Shown here: piece after piece, positions 61,687 to 64,000 of the stretch
How the letters are laid out: every line of letters starts with the position of its first letter
Numbering within the stretch: position 1 is the first letter of the stretch
NCBI GenBank assembly: GCA_003290165.1
Contig: QNQO01000826.1
Location: 431,093 to 495,092 of the forward strand
From: Berberis thunbergii
Taxonomy: Eukaryota; Streptophyta; Magnoliopsida; Ranunculales; Berberidaceae
DNA: 64,000 nucleotides
Direction: 5' to 3'
Program-made: the position numbers and the translations under genes
Notes under the pieces: generated by a model
The model's database searches: none
Told to the model about the DNA's origin: nothing
Seen by the model: the letters and a program-made list of their open reading frames with translations, nothing else

Positions 61687-61839
61687 ATGGACTCGAGCAC
61701 GAGTTTTCGTCTTCGACTTCCATCAGTTTCCTCACAAGAAACCTCATCACCTTCGACACATCATCAGTCACTATCTCACCAAGCGGTTGGCAGGGAGGAA
61801 GAAGTTCAAGGAGACTATACACCCAATTACCGCGTGTGA
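61687..61839 (+). CDS. Small putative ORF, 50 codons, function unknown
   Basis: ATG at 61687 lies about 110 bp after a TATA-like box and a plant-like leader. The product begins MDSSTSFRLRLPSVSSQETS, is Ser/Thr/Gln-rich and ends YTPNYRV. I recognise no family. It may be the first exon or the broken start of a gene carried by the repeat-rich region that follows. Support is weak: context and start only. Confidence 0.25.
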   Translation: MDSSTSFRLRLPSVSSQETSSPSTHHQSLSHQAVGREEEVQGDYTPNYRV

Positions 61840-62026
61840 AGAAGATGCTAGACGAGATTCTTATCCTGTGGTCTGTGGATTGTTCCACATAGTCGATCCA
61901 TGGCCATATTGCGTTCCATTGGGATGGTGAGTCGTTAAGTCAATATTTTTAGTTGTTAAATTATATAAGCGCATTATGTATATAATTTGCACATTGAATT
62001 ACTTAATATATATTTCCTATTCCAGC

Positions 62027-62310
62027 AGCCAATGCGAAGTACCCAAATACTCTGCATTGCCCACGGCGGAGAGAAAAAAAAATCCTATTCGCAAATGAGC
62101 AATGCAAAGATCCTAAATAACTTGCATTTTCTGTTGCGAACAAAAAAAAAATTTGTAATTTTTTACTGTTCGCAAATGTGCATTGCTTCAAGATTCTGAT
62201 AACTCGCATTGCTTACTGCGAACAGAAATGTTTTTTTGAAATTTTTTTACTGTTCGTGTTGTGCATTGCGTAGGATCCTGGATAACTCGCATTGGGGCTG
62301 CAAACAGTGA
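62027..62310. repeat. Cluster 1 of an unfamiliar ~85-bp repeat (TTCGCA..TGCGAA)
   Basis: On the minus strand units read TTCGCAGTAAGCAATGCGAG, then TTATC..GGATCxT, then GCAATGCxxATTTGCGAACA and a poly-A/T spacer. About three to four units follow each other. Each unit is bounded by the mirror words TTCGCA and TGCGAA. This looks like a subterminal array of another transposon family. Confidence 0.65.
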
Positions 62311-62619
62311 TTTTGTTTGGAATCTAAAATTTGTTAGAGGTTGTGCTTATGTAGATTTGTGAATTTGTGCTCTTCAATTTTCATCTTTGTCTAAAAGCCT
62401 GTTCCTTTGTGGTTGGCATTATCAACTAGATGTAAGATCATATCATTCTTTCTTCTTTGTCTAAAGTCTCTTCCTTCTTGTGGGAGTGGTGGTTGAACCA
62501 CTAAAAGTGCCTAGTGAATTTCACCCGTGTAATTAGGAGATTACTTACTCCTCATCACTCACTATGGGCATAAAATGGGTGGCATTGCTTTTAGATGAAT
62601 CACATAAAAAAATAATATA

Positions 62620-62842
62620 CACATTCAGAATGCGGTGTATCCCACGTTCTCCGCATTGCCACTGTGAGGTATCCCACATAAGCCGCATTGTACTGCGAAG
62701 TATCCCATTAGCATTGCCTACTACGAAGTATCTAGGATAAGCCGCATTTGGCACTGCGAATAGGAAAAATTTTGAATTCTTTTTTCCTTTCTGCATGGCC
62801 AATGCGGGTATAGTGGGATAACCCGCATTTGGCACTGGAGCA
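62620..62842. repeat. Cluster 2 of the ~85-bp repeat
   Basis: On the minus strand: CAGTGCCAAATGCGGGTTATCC, TTCGCAGTGCCAAATGCGGC and TTATCCTAGATACTTCG, CAATGCGGCTTATGTGGG. The words AATGCGG(C/G)TTATCC match cluster 1 in the same orientation, 300 bp away. Confidence 0.6.
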
Positions 62843-64000
62843 AACTTAAACCTGCCAATTATACTGATATTGGAAAATTTGAAGTTTTCAAATTAATTTC
62901 TTTTTTAAACTTAGTTTCAGAGGTTTTTGACCTAAAACCTAGTTTTGTCAAAGCAATTCATTGTTTTTGCCTGTTTTCTAGATAACAACATTTTCTTACC
63001 AGTCTGTCATGGTTGAAATGGTTATGTTTTGCTCTTCAAGTTACCACTCCAAGTTGAAAGAGGCCTAAATACTAGTACCATATGTGTTGCTATCAAGTAG
63101 ATAAGAAGATAATAGGAAGCAAACAATATTTGAAAAAGTCCATATCAACTCTTTTATCTTTTTTTTATTTTTTTTTTTGCATTGTCGCATAAAACTCATA
63201 CTTATTTTTGAATCCGGATTCTTGCATCATACATAAAAAAATTCTCAAAATATTAGAGTTAAATTCCGTATAATATATTAACAAATTCTCGAAACATACA
63301 AGTCTTCCGTTAAAAAAAACGGTGACTTTTCTAACAAAAAATGCTTCGACTTTCATTACATTTTTCAGCACAACAAAGGTTAGCAAAATACAATATCTGC
63401 ATCAATCTATGGTCACCACTTCGTTCGAATTCTTCGCGTTCTTCTTATTATTGTCATTAAAACTTGTTCAGCCATCGTCGCACCAATCCGAGATGGACCT
63501 CAAACTACTCTTCAATAAACGGTCCAAAAGTAACATTTTACCCGACCAAGTTGTTCTGTAGAAGAATGGTGGGTTTGTTACATATGAAAGACGAATAGTG
63601 ACTGCTTTGAGCCAATGTTCAAGAAACAAATGCATCCTGAGTCAAATGTGGTGCCGGGTAAACATAAAGAAAACATGTCGTCTTTTGGTTCTCATAACAA
63701 CAAAGACGCATTGGTAATGGGTCGCTGTCAGCCTAACATGTCGGGTTCCATAAACCAACTTTTCATACTATCCACAACCTGATTTTCTTGAATACTAAAG
63801 TGACCTTCACAACTTTACCCCTTCTGTGCCACATTGCAAGCCGCAACTCTGCATTACATCACTCCATCAGTAGCTCTTTCTGCAACTTGTTTCCAACCAT
63901 TTCATTGTCATACTAAAGAAGAATCTAGCTATGGCATTGAATGCCACAGTTTTCGTCGCCCTGGACTTGACAACGTGTAAACATAATTTTCGTATCCAAG
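62843..64000. other. Intergenic sequence to the window end, no gene seen
   Basis: No recognisable exon, terminus or array. Short open frames (for example 63322-63561 plus) show no motif. Confidence 0.4.

Overview
This is plant nuclear DNA, almost certainly from a dicot. It is AT-rich, has GT..AG introns of plant type, and is dominated by CACTA (En/Spm) DNA transposons whose proteins (TNP2 with its Transposase-associated, DUF4218 and DUF4216 parts, and a Transposase_24/Ptta protein) are plant-typical. The passenger fragments also belong to plant families: class III peroxidase, ACA-type Ca2+-ATPase, SEC14, PHO1, ABCB, serine carboxypeptidase. The species cannot be told from the sequence. I see no intact host gene, no rRNA or tRNA gene and no CRISPR array.

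Three large members of one CACTA family fill about 50 of the 64 kb. CACTA-1 (2451-20801, genes on minus) has a perfect TCG target duplication. CACTA-2 (25402-40536, genes on minus) has a perfect TTA duplication and lacks the whole TNP2 gene. CACTA-3 (40697-56977, genes on plus) has a damaged left tip (CATTACACC), no matching duplication, and sits only 160 bp from CACTA-2 in head-to-head orientation. All three share one plan: CACTACACC terminus, array of palindromic AACGG/CCGTT subterminal repeats, CT-rich 5' leader exon, a 3-5 kb leader intron, TNP2 gene, second gene (Transposase_24), a cargo zone, then the other subterminal array and terminus. Every element gene copy I could check carries frameshifts or stops, so none of the three looks autonomous.

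The cargo differs in each copy. CACTA-1 carries exons of a dolichol-mannosyltransferase ALG1/TURAN-like gene, a fatty-acid amide hydrolase-like amidase and an ACA8-type Ca2+-ATPase. CACTA-2 carries a class III peroxidase 5' half with its TATA box, joined to seven to nine open exons of a SEC14-like phosphatidylinositol transfer protein. CACTA-3 carries an ABCB transporter, a single leucine aminopeptidase exon and most of a type II serine carboxypeptidase, plus an antisense PHO1-like SPX fragment in its leader intron. Exons and introns are retained, so capture was at the DNA level. All recognised fragments in the distal cargo zone are in the same orientation as the transposase genes.

Between CACTA-1 and CACTA-2 (20805-25401) lies an older, divergent CACTA transposase relic that lost its catalytic core and is split by a 387-bp hAT-like MITE with an 8-bp duplication; a LINE reverse transcriptase fragment follows. 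Half of a second copy of that MITE forms the right flank of CACTA-3. The last 7 kb (56978-64000) are gene-poor, with simple repeats, a GTG/GAT minisatellite and two clusters of an unfamiliar ~85-bp motif built on TTCGCA..TGCGAA. The first 2.2 kb may be the edge of an LTR.
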